64,000 nt of DNA from Burkholderiaceae bacterium (GTDB lineage: Bacteria; Pseudomonadota; Gammaproteobacteria; Burkholderiales; Burkholderiaceae_B). The position numbers and the translations under genes were made by a program. The notes under the pieces were generated by a model. That model saw only the letters and a list, made by a program, of their open reading frames with translations, had not been told where the DNA came from and searched no databases. Positions 42,368 to 50,831 of this stretch are shown here, piece after piece (the first letter of the stretch is position 1; each line of letters begins with the position of its first letter). The stretch is taken from positions 64,811 through 128,810 of the forward strand of contig JANQYI010000002.1 of assembly GCA_030728985.1 (NCBI GenBank). The letters are read 5' to 3'.

Positions 42368-43891
42368 TTACTTAGCGGTAGGCATGACAAACTCAGCACC
42401 TTTGCCGATGGTTTCGGGCCAGCGCTGCATGATGGATTTTTGCTTGGTGTAGAAACGCACGCCTTCTTCGCCGTAGGCATGCATGTCACCAAACAAACTC
42501 TTTTTCCAGCCACCAAAACCATGCCAAGCCATGGGCACAGGAATCGGCACGTTAATGCCGACCATACCGACCTGAATACGGCGACCAAACTCGCGTGCGA
42601 CGTTGCCGTCACGGGTGTAGCAGGACACGCCATTGCCGAACTCGTGGGCATTGATGAGGTCTACCGCCTGAGCAAAATCCTTGACGCGTACGCAGCCGAG
42701 AACAGGTCCGAAAATCTCTTCTTTGTAGATGCGCATTTCTGGAGTGACATGATCAAACAGCGAGCCGCCTGTGAAAAAACCTTGCTCGTGACCAGGAACC
42801 TTGAGACCGCGACCGTCTACCACCAGTTTGGCGCCTTCTTTGACACCGATGTCGATATAACCCTCGATCCGCTCGAGTGCCTGGCGGGTCACAATCGGAC
42901 CCATTTCAGCATCAAGCTCCAGACCATTTTTGATTTTGAGTTTTTTCGCGCGCTCGGCGAGAAGAGGGACAATCTTGTCTGCGACATCGCCCACAAGCAC
43001 AGCGACAGAAATCGCCATGCAACGCTCGCCCGCAGAGCCGTAGGCTGCGCCAATCAGGCCGTCCACCGCTTGCTCGATATCCGCATCGGGCATCACGACC
43101 ATGTGATTTTTAGCGCCACCCAAGGCTTGTACGCGTTTACCGAGGTCGGCGCCACGCTGATAGATGTATTGCGCAATCGGTGTCGAACCCACAAAGCTAA
43201 TGGCTTTGACGTCGGGGTGCTCGAGCAAGCCGTCGACCGCGACTTTGTCGCCTTGGACGACGTTAAACACGCCATCGGGCAGGCCTGCTTTTTTAAACAA
43301 CTCGGCCATGAAAATCGAAGCCGAGGGATCGCGTTCGCTGGGTTTGAGTACAAAACAGTTACCCGCTGCAATGGCGACAGGGAACATCCAGCATGGCACC
43401 ATGCAAGGGAAGTTAAAGGGTGTAATGCCGGCCACAACGCCGAGTGGCTGGCGTAAGGTCCAGTTGTCGATGCCCGTCGACACCTGATCCGTGAAGTCAC
43501 CTTTGAGTAATTGGGGCATGCCGCAAGCGAACTCGACGATGTCAATGCCGCGCATCACTTCACCCTGAGCGTCGGTAAAGACCTTGCCGTGCTCTTGCGT
43601 GATGATGGAGGCAAGCTCGTCCTTGTGGGCGTTGAGCAAGGCCAGAAAGTTGTTCATGATGCGCGCGCGGCGAATCGGGGGTGTGTCCGACCATTCCGGA
43701 AAAGCGGCTTTTGCGCTCGCAACAGCCGCATGGACGGTCTCCAGGCTTGCAAGTTCAACCTTGCGGGTGGCTTGGCCTGTCGCTGGATTAAAGACGTCCT
43801 GGCTCCGCGCACCGGGGTGCGTGACGGCTTTGCCGTGGATCCACTGGGAGACAACAGCGGGGATGGTGGGCATGGGAGGCTGCTTGGACAT
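42368..43891 (-). CDS. mmsA: CoA-acylating methylmalonate-semialdehyde dehydrogenase
   Basis: MmsA converts methylmalonate or malonate semialdehyde to propionyl-CoA or acetyl-CoA with NAD and CoA, in valine and myo-inositol breakdown. The 507-residue aldehyde dehydrogenase has [29 protein letters not shown] and the nucleophile in [14 protein letters not shown], all typical of MmsA. Start ATG 43891. It is divergent from the FabL-type reductase gene across 132 bases and leads the queC-glpK-glpD run. Confidence 0.95.
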   Translation of the reverse strand: MSKQPPMPTIPAVVSQWIHGKAVTHPGARSQDVFNPATGQATRKVELASLETVHAAVASAKAAFPEWSDTPPIRRARIMNNFLALLNAHKDELASIITQEHGKVFTDAQGEVMRGIDIVEFACGMPQLLKGDFTDQVSTGIDNWTLRQPLGVVAGITPFNFPCMVPCWMFPVAIAAGNCFVLKPSERDPSASIFMAELFKKAGLPDGVFNVVQGDKVAVDGLLEHPDVKAISFVGSTPIAQYIYQRGADLGKRVQALGGAKNHMVVMPDADIEQAVDGLIGAAYGSAGERCMAISVAVLVGDVADKIVPLLAERAKKLKIKNGLELDAEMGPIVTRQALERIEGYIDIGVKEGAKLVVDGRGLKVPGHEQGFFTGGSLFDHVTPEMRIYKEEIFGPVLGCVRVKDFAQAVDLINAHEFGNGVSCYTRDGNVAREFGRRIQVGMVGINVPIPVPMAWHGFGGWKKSLFGDMHAYGEEGVRFYTKQKSIMQRWPETIGKGAEFVMPTAK

Positions 43892-44023
43892 GCATGTTCC
43901 TTTAGCGTGAGCGATGAATCAATCCTCCATTGTAAGATGGCTAGGCACGGTCTGTGGCCGATATTGGTCGCTTTTCTTGATCTTGGTTAAACTTTCATTT
44001 TTCCTCGGAGTATTTTCCCCATT

Positions 44024-44779
44024 ATGAGTCAGCCCCTGTCAGGTAAAGTTGCTTTGGTCACCGGAGCCGCGCGCGGCATTGGTCGTGCGTGTGCCCTTAA
44101 ATTGGCCTCAGCCGGTTGTGACATTATTGCCAACTACTACAACAGCTCTGACGAAGCAGAGGCTGTCTGTGCCGAGGTCCGTGCGATGGGTCGGCGTGCG
44201 ATTGCTGTTCAGGCGAGCGTGGGCGTACCGGACAGTGTCGCTGAAATGTTCGAGATCATCACAAAAGAGTTTGGTCACCTTGATATCGTGATCAGCAATG
44301 CTGCTTCGGGGGTGTTGAAGCCCGCGATGGATATGACGCTCAAGCATTTCCGCTGGTGTCTCGAGACCAATGCTTTCGCTGTGAATTTGCTGGCGCAGCA
44401 CGCGGCTCCATTGATGAAAAATGGTGGTCGTATCGTGGCCATGTCCAGCTTGGGCGCGCAGCGGGCCATGCCCCATTACGGCTTTATTGGTGCCTCCAAG
44501 GCCGCACTCGAGTCGCTTGTGCGAACACTCGCCCAAGAGCTCGGTCCTCGAGGGATTCGCGTGAACACCGTTTCTGCAGGTGTGGTCGATACGGATGCGT
44601 TGAGCCACTTTCCCAACCGAGATCAGGTGTTGTCTGAGTTTGCCGCGCGCACGCCCGCAGGCCCGAGCCTCTTGCCTACCAATGTGGCGGATGCTGTTTA
44701 CCTGCTGTGTTTACCTGAGGCGGCCTGGGTCAACGGTCATACACTGGTTGTCGACGGCGGTTTCGCCATTTCAGGTTAA
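44024..44779 (+). CDS. fabL: Enoyl-ACP reductase of the FabL type
   Basis: A 251-residue SDR enzyme that should reduce the enoyl-ACP double bond, the last step of each elongation cycle. It has TGAARGIGRACAL (cofactor site) and, unlike FabG, the FabL-type catalytic spacing YGFIGASK (Tyr, six residues, Lys). Further FabL-like marks are SNAASGVLKPAMDM, DTDALSHFPNRDQVL and TPAG, close to Bacillus FabL as I remember it. It lacks the FabI features. It is the first gene of the seven-gene cluster and lies 5 bases before fabG. Housekeeping reduction is likely done elsewhere in the genome. Confidence 0.85.
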   Translation: MSQPLSGKVALVTGAARGIGRACALKLASAGCDIIANYYNSSDEAEAVCAEVRAMGRRAIAVQASVGVPDSVAEMFEIITKEFGHLDIVISNAASGVLKPAMDMTLKHFRWCLETNAFAVNLLAQHAAPLMKNGGRIVAMSSLGAQRAMPHYGFIGASKAALESLVRTLAQELGPRGIRVNTVSAGVVDTDALSHFPNRDQVLSEFAARTPAGPSLLPTNVADAVYLLCLPEAAWVNGHTLVVDGGFAISG

Positions 44780-44784
44780 AAATC

Positions 44785-45543
44785 ATGACGTTTAAATCAG
44801 GCTTAGCGGGCAAGGTCGCCATTGTGACGGGTGGTTCACGTGGGATTGGCCGTGCCATCGTCGAAACGCTCGCGGGTGAGGGCGTCAATGTGACCTTTTT
44901 CTTCAAAGGCAACCAGGCTGCTGCGGACGAGGTGGTTGCGGCGGTCCTGGCCGCGGGAGGACAGGCGACCGCTTTGCAGGTCGATGTGAGCGACGCGGCT
45001 GCCTGCGCGGCTGCGGTAGAGACCGTCGCTGAGCGCTGCGAGCGCATTGATATCTTGGTCAATAATGCAGGGATTGTGCGGGACAACCTGATGGCCGCCA
45101 TGGAGGACGAGGAAATCTCATCTGTGCTCAATACCAACGTTGGCGGGGTGTTTAACGTCACGCGTCCAGTCATTCCTTTCATGATGTCGCAGCGTGCGGG
45201 TCGAATTGTGAACCTTTCCTCCGTGGCAGGGGCCAAGGCCGGTCGCGGTCAAGCTAATTACGCCGCGAGCAAAGGCGCCGTCGATGCCTTGACGCGCGCA
45301 ATGGCCGTCGAGTTGGCCCCCCGCAAGATCTTGGTCAATGCGGTCGCACCTGGCGTGATTGAGACAGAAATGTCCCAGCAGGTCCGCGATTTGGCTGAAG
45401 ACGAGGTCAAGGGCAACATTCTGTTAAAACGCTATGGTGCGGCTCAAGATGTCGCGAATGCTGTAGCATTCTTAGTGTCAGACATGGCTGGCTACGTCAC
45501 CGGACAGATTTTGTATGTGGATGGCGGCTTTAAAATGGGCTGA
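44785..45543 (+). CDS. fabG: 3-oxoacyl-ACP reductase, FabG type
   Basis: A 252-residue NADPH-dependent SDR that should reduce 3-oxoacyl-ACP to 3-hydroxyacyl-ACP. It has the cofactor motif VTGGSRGIGRAI, NNAG, and the catalytic triad in LSSVAG (Ser) and YAASKGAVDAL (Tyr and Lys four apart), with the FabG-like C-terminus TGQILYVDGGFKM. It follows the FabL-type gene after 5 bases and precedes the ACP gene by 98 bases, a gap that may hold a second promoter. It is a cluster-specific paralogue in all likelihood. Confidence 0.9.
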   Translation: MTFKSGLAGKVAIVTGGSRGIGRAIVETLAGEGVNVTFFFKGNQAAADEVVAAVLAAGGQATALQVDVSDAAACAAAVETVAERCERIDILVNNAGIVRDNLMAAMEDEEISSVLNTNVGGVFNVTRPVIPFMMSQRAGRIVNLSSVAGAKAGRGQANYAASKGAVDALTRAMAVELAPRKILVNAVAPGVIETEMSQQVRDLAEDEVKGNILLKRYGAAQDVANAVAFLVSDMAGYVTGQILYVDGGFKMG

Positions 45544-45641
45544 AACAGGGGATCTAGTTCCTGCTTCAGTCGTTTCACGAGGCGGGATTTCCCTATACTT
45601 GGGTTAAAATTACGCCCGCTGACACACTTACGGAGTAATTC

Positions 45642-46070
45642 ATGGCTGAAGCAGTCATCTCTAAAGAAGAAATCATGGCGGTCTTTCCGACCGTTCAAAA
45701 AACGATGGCCGATGCATTGGGCTGTGATGAGGATGATATCAAACTGGATGTCTCCCTGATTGAGGGATTGGACGCTGAGTCGATCGACTTTCTCGATATG
45801 GTATTTCGTCTTGAACGCGCTTTTAAAATCAAAGTTCCACGCGGCAAAATCATCGAAGATGTACGCGGCGATATGCCTGTCACCGAGTTCGAAGAAAACG
45901 GCATCCTGACTGAAAAAGGTCTGGCGCGTTTACGCGAGTATTTGTCCGAAATCGACGCCTCGCGTTTTAAAACCCCCATGCGTGTCGACCACATCGCTCG
46001 TCTGTATACCCCTGAAACCTTCTGCAAGCTCGTGATCCGCGCTCAGCGTGAGTCACAAGCCGCTGGCTGA
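45642..46070 (+). CDS. Extended acyl carrier protein (142 residues)
   Basis: A carrier protein whose first 85 residues form the usual four-helix unit. The phosphopantetheine Ser is probably S47 in GLDAESIDFLDMVF, where the common DSL is replaced by ESI. Helix III region KVPRGKI is basic, unlike most ACPs. The C-terminal 60 residues (LREYLSEIDASRF to YTPETFCKLVIRA) are an addition not found in housekeeping ACP (about 78 residues). Rhizobial AcpXL (about 92 residues) is the closest idea. Start ATG 45642 follows CGGAG. It is the carrier on which the cluster should build its acyl chain. Confidence 0.88.
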   Translation: MAEAVISKEEIMAVFPTVQKTMADALGCDEDDIKLDVSLIEGLDAESIDFLDMVFRLERAFKIKVPRGKIIEDVRGDMPVTEFEENGILTEKGLARLREYLSEIDASRFKTPMRVDHIARLYTPETFCKLVIRAQRESQAAG

Positions 46071-46071
46071 A

Positions 46072-46971
46072 ATGGTTGAGTCGATGGCGCAGGCCTCCGA
46101 GGCCTCGCCAGATGATGGCTTACATCACTCGGGCCGTTTTGCTGCGTTCTCGTTTGTTGATCGCATTACTCTCATCGAAGGGACGACACGCGTGTGTGGT
46201 CTCTACACCATCCCGACGGGAGTCTCTCACTTTCCGGTCAGTCTAGTCGCAGAGGCGATTGGGCAGCTTGCTGCCTGGGTCGCGATGTCCGTGGTTGACT
46301 TTTCGCACCGTCCTGTCGCGGCTCTTGCTGGCGACACGCGCATGCACCGTTTGCCACGTGCGGGCGACACCTTAGAGTTGATCGTCGATATCGAGTCTTG
46401 CGATGCGGAGTCCATCCAATATCGTGGTCGCGCTTTGATTGCGGGACAATTAGTTCTAGAGTTGAGCGATACGCTGGGCTCAATGCTTGATATCGATGAG
46501 TTCGATGCTCCTGAGGCTTTACGCGCCGATTTTTCTCTGTTGACGACCACAGGTCGAGCACCCGGTGCTTTTAAGGGGGTGCCACCTCCCGTACTCGAGG
46601 ATATTTCAGGCCAGGATCAGCAGCGATTCGAAGCCAGATTGCATGTGCCGGCACAGGCTGATTTTTTTCTCGATCATTTTCCGCGCCGCCCAGTTTTCCC
46701 CGCGACGTTGATGCTCGACGCGCAGCTTCAACTCGCACACCGACTAGCCGAAATACAAGCGGGTGGTCCCGTTCGCGTGCAGCGCATCACCCATGTTAAG
46801 GTCCGCGCATTTACCGCGCCCGGTGCAACGCTCGTGCTTTTTGCCGAGTGTGCCGAACCGAGTCAGACCGATGTAGAACCCATTTTGATTAAGGTCGGCG
46901 CTCAGGCTGAGGGCCGTACCATTGCAGGCGCCAAGATGTTTTTTGTGCCTGACACCGGAGAATCCGCATGA
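46072..46971 (+). CDS. Double-hotdog 3-hydroxyacyl-ACP dehydratase
   Basis: A 299-residue protein with two hotdog halves. The C-terminal half has FFLDHFPRRPVFPATLMLDAQ-type spacing: His202 (in DHFP) and Asp216, 14 residues apart, the His/Asp pair of FabA; FabZ has Glu at this place. The N-terminal half carries SHFPVSLVAEAIGQL but lacks that pair. It should dehydrate 3-hydroxyacyl-ACP, and a FabA-like isomerising activity is possible. I use ATG 46072, 1 base after the ACP stop; a GTG at 46048 would overlap the ACP gene by 23 bases. The ketosynthase start overlaps its stop by 4 bases. Confidence 0.82.
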   Translation: MVESMAQASEASPDDGLHHSGRFAAFSFVDRITLIEGTTRVCGLYTIPTGVSHFPVSLVAEAIGQLAAWVAMSVVDFSHRPVAALAGDTRMHRLPRAGDTLELIVDIESCDAESIQYRGRALIAGQLVLELSDTLGSMLDIDEFDAPEALRADFSLLTTTGRAPGAFKGVPPPVLEDISGQDQQRFEARLHVPAQADFFLDHFPRRPVFPATLMLDAQLQLAHRLAEIQAGGPVRVQRITHVKVRAFTAPGATLVLFAECAEPSQTDVEPILIKVGAQAEGRTIAGAKMFFVPDTGESA

Positions 46972-48281
46972 CCGCACGACGTCGCGTAGCGATTACTGGC
47001 ATTGGACTTGTCACACCAGCGGGTTTGGATGTTGCCTCAACTTGGGCGCGCATCAAAGCCGCCAAGGGCTGTGCGGGGCCTATCACTATTTTTGATGCTT
47101 CTGGTTTTTCTACACGGATTGCCGCTGAGGTCAAAGGTTTCGACGACTTGCCTCCGCTTGATGATCGCAAGCTACTTAAATACGCGAGCCGAGCGCACCG
47201 TTTTGCGATTGGAGCTGCGGATCAGGCCATGGCGGATGCAGGCATCCGCCCTACGCATCAGGATGCGACGCGTTGGGGATGTGTAGTCGGCGCAGGCATG
47301 ATGACCGTGGCGCACGAAGAAATCGCCGCTATTCAGCGTGCTGCTGCGCCCCAAGGCGAATTTGAGCCCTCCGCAATCTTGTCAGAGCCAGTTGCCAATG
47401 ATGTGATGGCCTTTAGTCGTAGTCTTTCTACCGCCGGTGTGTCGTTGTTGCTTCGCCGTTTCGGGATACGTGGTTATTCCTCAACGGTACACACTGCATG
47501 CGCTTCCGGAGGTCAAGCTATTGGTACGGCCTTGCGGCTGATCCGCCGAGGTGTCGCTGACCGGGTGCTGACCGGCGGCTTTGACTCCATGATTTCGCCG
47601 GTTGGTTTGTCCGGGTTTTGTTTGTTGTCAGCGGTCTCTCCAGACAACGACGCTCCGGAGCGTGCCAGCCGTCCCTTTGATCTGACCCGCAATGGTTTTG
47701 TGTTGGGCGAAGGCGCTGGCTTTCTCGTACTCGAAGAATGGAATAGCGCTGTTGAGCGTGGTGCCACGATTTATGCCGAGTTGGCGGGTGATGGCAATTC
47801 GCTTTCTTCCTACCGTATTACGGACTCTCATCCCTCGGGTGATGGTCCGATTCAGGCGATGCGCCGCGCCATTTACGATGCGGGTGCGACTGAAAATGAT
47901 GTCGCTTATTTGAATGCGCATGGTACTTCTACACCGATGAATGATCGTAGCGAATGCGCGGCGGTTCATGCCGTTTTTGGTGAGCGCGCCATGCAAGTGG
48001 GCGTGAGTTCGACCAAGAGTGTGACGGGTCACCTCATCGCTGCAGCGGGTGCCGTCGAGGCGGGTTTTTGCGCGTTGGCGATTCGAGATGGCATGATGCC
48101 ACCGAGCGCCAATCTCCGTGAGCTGGATCCCGATTGCGCTGTCGACATTGTGCGAGATGTACCGCGGCCTGCCCGCATTGGTATGGCGCTTTCTAATTCG
48201 CTCGGCTTTGGTGGCAGCAATAGTTGTCTTGCTTTTAGGCACCCCGAAGAAACCGCAGCATTGATCGCTGCAGGACGGTAA
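46968..48281 (+). CDS. Beta-ketoacyl-ACP synthase, FabF type, catalytically complete
   Basis: A 437-residue condensing enzyme. The full triad is visible: Cys178 in HTACASGG, His318 in LNAHGTSTP and His355 in KSVTGHLIAAAG. GEGAGFLVLEE and the C-terminal NSLGFGGSNSC are also canonical. It should elongate the acyl chain on the cluster ACP with malonyl-ACP. It overlaps the dehydratase gene (ATGA) and precedes, by 5 bases, a second synthase lacking the triad, with which it may form a heterodimer. Confidence 0.93.
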   Translation: MTARRRVAITGIGLVTPAGLDVASTWARIKAAKGCAGPITIFDASGFSTRIAAEVKGFDDLPPLDDRKLLKYASRAHRFAIGAADQAMADAGIRPTHQDATRWGCVVGAGMMTVAHEEIAAIQRAAAPQGEFEPSAILSEPVANDVMAFSRSLSTAGVSLLLRRFGIRGYSSTVHTACASGGQAIGTALRLIRRGVADRVLTGGFDSMISPVGLSGFCLLSAVSPDNDAPERASRPFDLTRNGFVLGEGAGFLVLEEWNSAVERGATIYAELAGDGNSLSSYRITDSHPSGDGPIQAMRRAIYDAGATENDVAYLNAHGTSTPMNDRSECAAVHAVFGERAMQVGVSSTKSVTGHLIAAAGAVEAGFCALAIRDGMMPPSANLRELDPDCAVDIVRDVPRPARIGMALSNSLGFGGSNSCLAFRHPEETAALIAAGR

Positions 48282-48286
48282 TCGTT

Positions 48287-49558
48287 ATGACCCGTATCGT
48301 TATCACTGGAAATAGTGCGATTTGTGGCGCGGGCCAAGACCCCACCAGCATCGTGGATGCCTTGCTTGAGGGTCACTCGGCCCTTGCGCCTATTGCGGCT
48401 TGGGATGCGCAGACTTGGGTGGGCAAGCTCGCGGCCGAAGTCAAAGATTACAACGGTGGCAAGCTGCTGGGTGATCGCAAATTGCTCAAATTAGTGCGGC
48501 GCTCAGATGTGTTTGGTATTTATGCGGGTACACAGGCGATTGAACAGGCGGGGTTGCCGGCTTGGCGTGAAACGCTAGGTGAGACGGCGGCAAATGAATA
48601 CGCGGACCAGACAGGCTGCTATGTGGGGTCAGGGGGCGGTGCCTTTGAGGTTAATTACGACTTCTTCCCCTTGATGGCAGAGACTGGCGGGAGTTTGCCC
48701 AAGTTCGGTCAAGAACTCTCCAACATGGTCAATCCCATGTGGTTGTTGCGTTCTTTGCCTAATAACGTGCTGTGTCACGTGAGCATCCGCAATCAACTCA
48801 AAGGCCCCAACGGCTGCATCACCAATCACACGACCAGCGGCGTGCTTGCTGTAGTTGAGAGTGCCTGGGCGTTGCGCGAGGGCGATGCGCAACGCGTCGT
48901 TGCGATTGGACACGATGCGCCGATCGAGCCACAAACGCTCCTTTATCTGGATAAAGTCGGCCTGATCTCCAAGGATGTATTGCGCCCCTATGATGAGCGT
49001 CATGATGGTTGCTTATTAGGCGAAGGCGCTGCCTCGCTCGTTCTCGAAACAGAGGCATCCGCGCGCGAACGAGGTGCGACGGTATTGGGTGAATACCTTG
49101 GTGGTGGTGATGCCTCAGAGGGCGAAGGTATTTTTGATGTGCGCGAAGATGGTGATGGACTGAGTCGTGCCATCGAGTGCGCTTTAGCCGATGCGGGGCT
49201 CAAGCCTGCCGACATCGGGATGATCGTCGCGCATGCCAATGGTACGCAGGGCTCAGATCGCTCAGAGGCCGCTGCATTATTGCGCATCTTTGGGGCGGAT
49301 ATGCCTCCTGTCACTGGTTTCAAATGGTCGATTGGCCATTTGTTTGCCGCTTCGGGCGCCATCGATGTCGCCTTGGGGCTTGAAGCTTGTCGACGTAATG
49401 TCGTTCCAGGGATCGCAACACTCGACCAGCTTGCGCCGAGTTGCGCAGGCCTCAATGTCAGTAAACAAAATCGTCCTGCACGCAGTGATGTCGTCATGGT
49501 GCTTTGCCGAGGTTTTGCAGGAACGAATGCCGCAGTGTTGCTGCGTGCCGCTCGCTGA
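48287..49558 (+). CDS. Ketosynthase-like protein, chain-length-factor-like
   Basis: A 423-residue thiolase-fold protein homologous to FabF. At the catalytic Cys position (TACASG in active enzymes) the sequence is NHTTSG, with Thr182. At the first His (NAHGT) it is HANGT, with Asn318. The second His is kept (His351 in SIGHLFAA). It therefore cannot condense by the normal mechanism and resembles KS-beta/chain length factors of type II polyketide and aryl polyene systems. Placed directly after the active synthase, it is a likely partner that sets chain length. The remainder, such as GEGAASLVLETE, is well conserved, which argues against a decaying gene. Confidence 0.88.
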   Translation: MTRIVITGNSAICGAGQDPTSIVDALLEGHSALAPIAAWDAQTWVGKLAAEVKDYNGGKLLGDRKLLKLVRRSDVFGIYAGTQAIEQAGLPAWRETLGETAANEYADQTGCYVGSGGGAFEVNYDFFPLMAETGGSLPKFGQELSNMVNPMWLLRSLPNNVLCHVSIRNQLKGPNGCITNHTTSGVLAVVESAWALREGDAQRVVAIGHDAPIEPQTLLYLDKVGLISKDVLRPYDERHDGCLLGEGAASLVLETEASARERGATVLGEYLGGGDASEGEGIFDVREDGDGLSRAIECALADAGLKPADIGMIVAHANGTQGSDRSEAAALLRIFGADMPPVTGFKWSIGHLFAASGAIDVALGLEACRRNVVPGIATLDQLAPSCAGLNVSKQNRPARSDVVMVLCRGFAGTNAAVLLRAAR

Positions 49559-49569
49559 CGTTGGGTGAT

Positions 49570-50823
49570 GTGACACACACTCCTCTTCCGACTGCGTCAA
49601 TGTTTGAAGGCAATCCCTTGCTGGACGGTTGTGCTGTCGATACGGTTGAGATCGCGCGTGTCGAGCGCATGGTTCAGGCGATGCCTGGCGAACTCGATAA
49701 GCTTTTTTCAAGGCGTGAAATTGAAGACGCGGGACAAGGTCCCGGTCGGGTGTCAAGCTTAGCTGCAAGATTTGCTGCAAAAGAAGCCTGCCTCAAACTA
49801 TTCCCTCGCGAGACAGCGCTCAATACCATCACTGCGATGGATTTCTCGGTCGTCAAAGATGAGTATGGCGCGCCTCACATTGCGGTGACACCCGCGGCGG
49901 AAATCGTCTTGGGTTTGCATCTTGTAGAAAAAATTAAAATCTCGCTCACACATAGCGAGACGACCGCGACAGCCGTCGCTTTACGGATCCAGCGTTCAAT
50001 CAAGCCTTCATGGGGTGGCCGTTTCATTTTTAAATGGCTTCCTTACCGACGCAAGGTCATTTTAGAAAATCTAAACCGCGTGTACGGTGCCACCGTCGAT
50101 GCTGCGCACATCACCCTGCTGGCGCAAGCGCATTACGGACATTTACTCTCTTTACTCAAAGAATTGATTCAGTTTCGGTTTCTATCCGAAGCACGCAAAA
50201 AATCAATCGTTCGCGTCGAAGGCGTGGGCGGCATGATCGAGGCGTTTGAGGCTGGTAAGGGCATCGTCATCCTGACGGGACACTTTGGTAATTTCGAAGT
50301 CTCGACTGTCGCGGGCATTGAGCATTTTCCGCAAGTCAAAGGCCGTATCCATTTTTTACGGCGACCGATTAAGCCAAAGTGGTTGAGCGATCTTCTGACG
50401 CGACGCTTTAATCAGGCAGGTTTCGGGGTGGTCGGTCGACGCGGTTCACTGGAGGAAATTGTGAACACAATCGAATCGGGCGATGCGATTGTGTTTCCTT
50501 TTGATCAATATGCGCGCCGTCCAGAGGGTATCGAAGTGGAGTTTTTCGGGCAGGCAGCGGGCACTTACAAGAGCATGGCCGTGATTGCCTTGTCAACGGG
50601 CGCGCCAGTGATTCCTGCCGCGTCATGGCGAGAGCCTGATGGCACGCATGTTTTGAAATTTTTTCCTGCGCTTGAGCCAATACTCGATGAGGATGTAGGC
50701 CAGGAAATCATCAAGAACACTCGAGCGTATAACCAGGCGCTCGAGCGTTCAATCGTTCTGCACCCTGAGCAATGGTGGTGGGTGCATCGTCGTTGGAAAA
50801 ATCAAAAGCCACGAAAAAAATAA
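49570..50823 (+). CDS. Fusion of holo-ACP synthase and LpxL/HtrB-type acyltransferase
   Basis: A 417-residue two-domain protein. Residues 1-140 resemble AcpS: VDTVEIARVERM with Asp24, LAARFAAKEACLKLF with Glu72, and ISLTHSE near 125-130. This part should attach phosphopantetheine to the cluster ACP. Residues 146-417 match lipid A secondary acyltransferases: LPYRRKVILENLNRVYG, the catalytic TGHFGNFE with His238 and Glu243, and the end HPEQWWWVHRRWK. The N-terminal membrane helix of LpxL is missing, and AcpS takes its place. Start is uncertain: GTG 49570 is used; TTG 49561 and ATG 49600 are in frame. It closes the cluster and probably transfers the finished chain to a lipid. Confidence 0.88.
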   Translation: MTHTPLPTASMFEGNPLLDGCAVDTVEIARVERMVQAMPGELDKLFSRREIEDAGQGPGRVSSLAARFAAKEACLKLFPRETALNTITAMDFSVVKDEYGAPHIAVTPAAEIVLGLHLVEKIKISLTHSETTATAVALRIQRSIKPSWGGRFIFKWLPYRRKVILENLNRVYGATVDAAHITLLAQAHYGHLLSLLKELIQFRFLSEARKKSIVRVEGVGGMIEAFEAGKGIVILTGHFGNFEVSTVAGIEHFPQVKGRIHFLRRPIKPKWLSDLLTRRFNQAGFGVVGRRGSLEEIVNTIESGDAIVFPFDQYARRPEGIEVEFFGQAAGTYKSMAVIALSTGAPVIPAASWREPDGTHVLKFFPALEPILDEDVGQEIIKNTRAYNQALERSIVLHPEQWWWVHRRWKNQKPRKK

Positions 50824-50831
50824 CGTAGGCT

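Noticed and set aside
42182..43456. 424-codon open frame on the plus strand opposite mmsA and queC
   Set aside because: Its amino acid makeup and lack of any family motif fit an antisense shadow of the well-supported mmsA and queC genes.
47628..48242. 204-codon minus-strand frame inside the ketosynthase
   Set aside because: Mirror of the conserved ketosynthase coding sequence, with no support of its own.
44024..50823. Aryl polyene gene cluster
   Set aside because: A KS/CLF pair fits, but an enoyl reductase is present, and ammonia-lyase, aromatic-starter ligase and the usual transport genes are absent.
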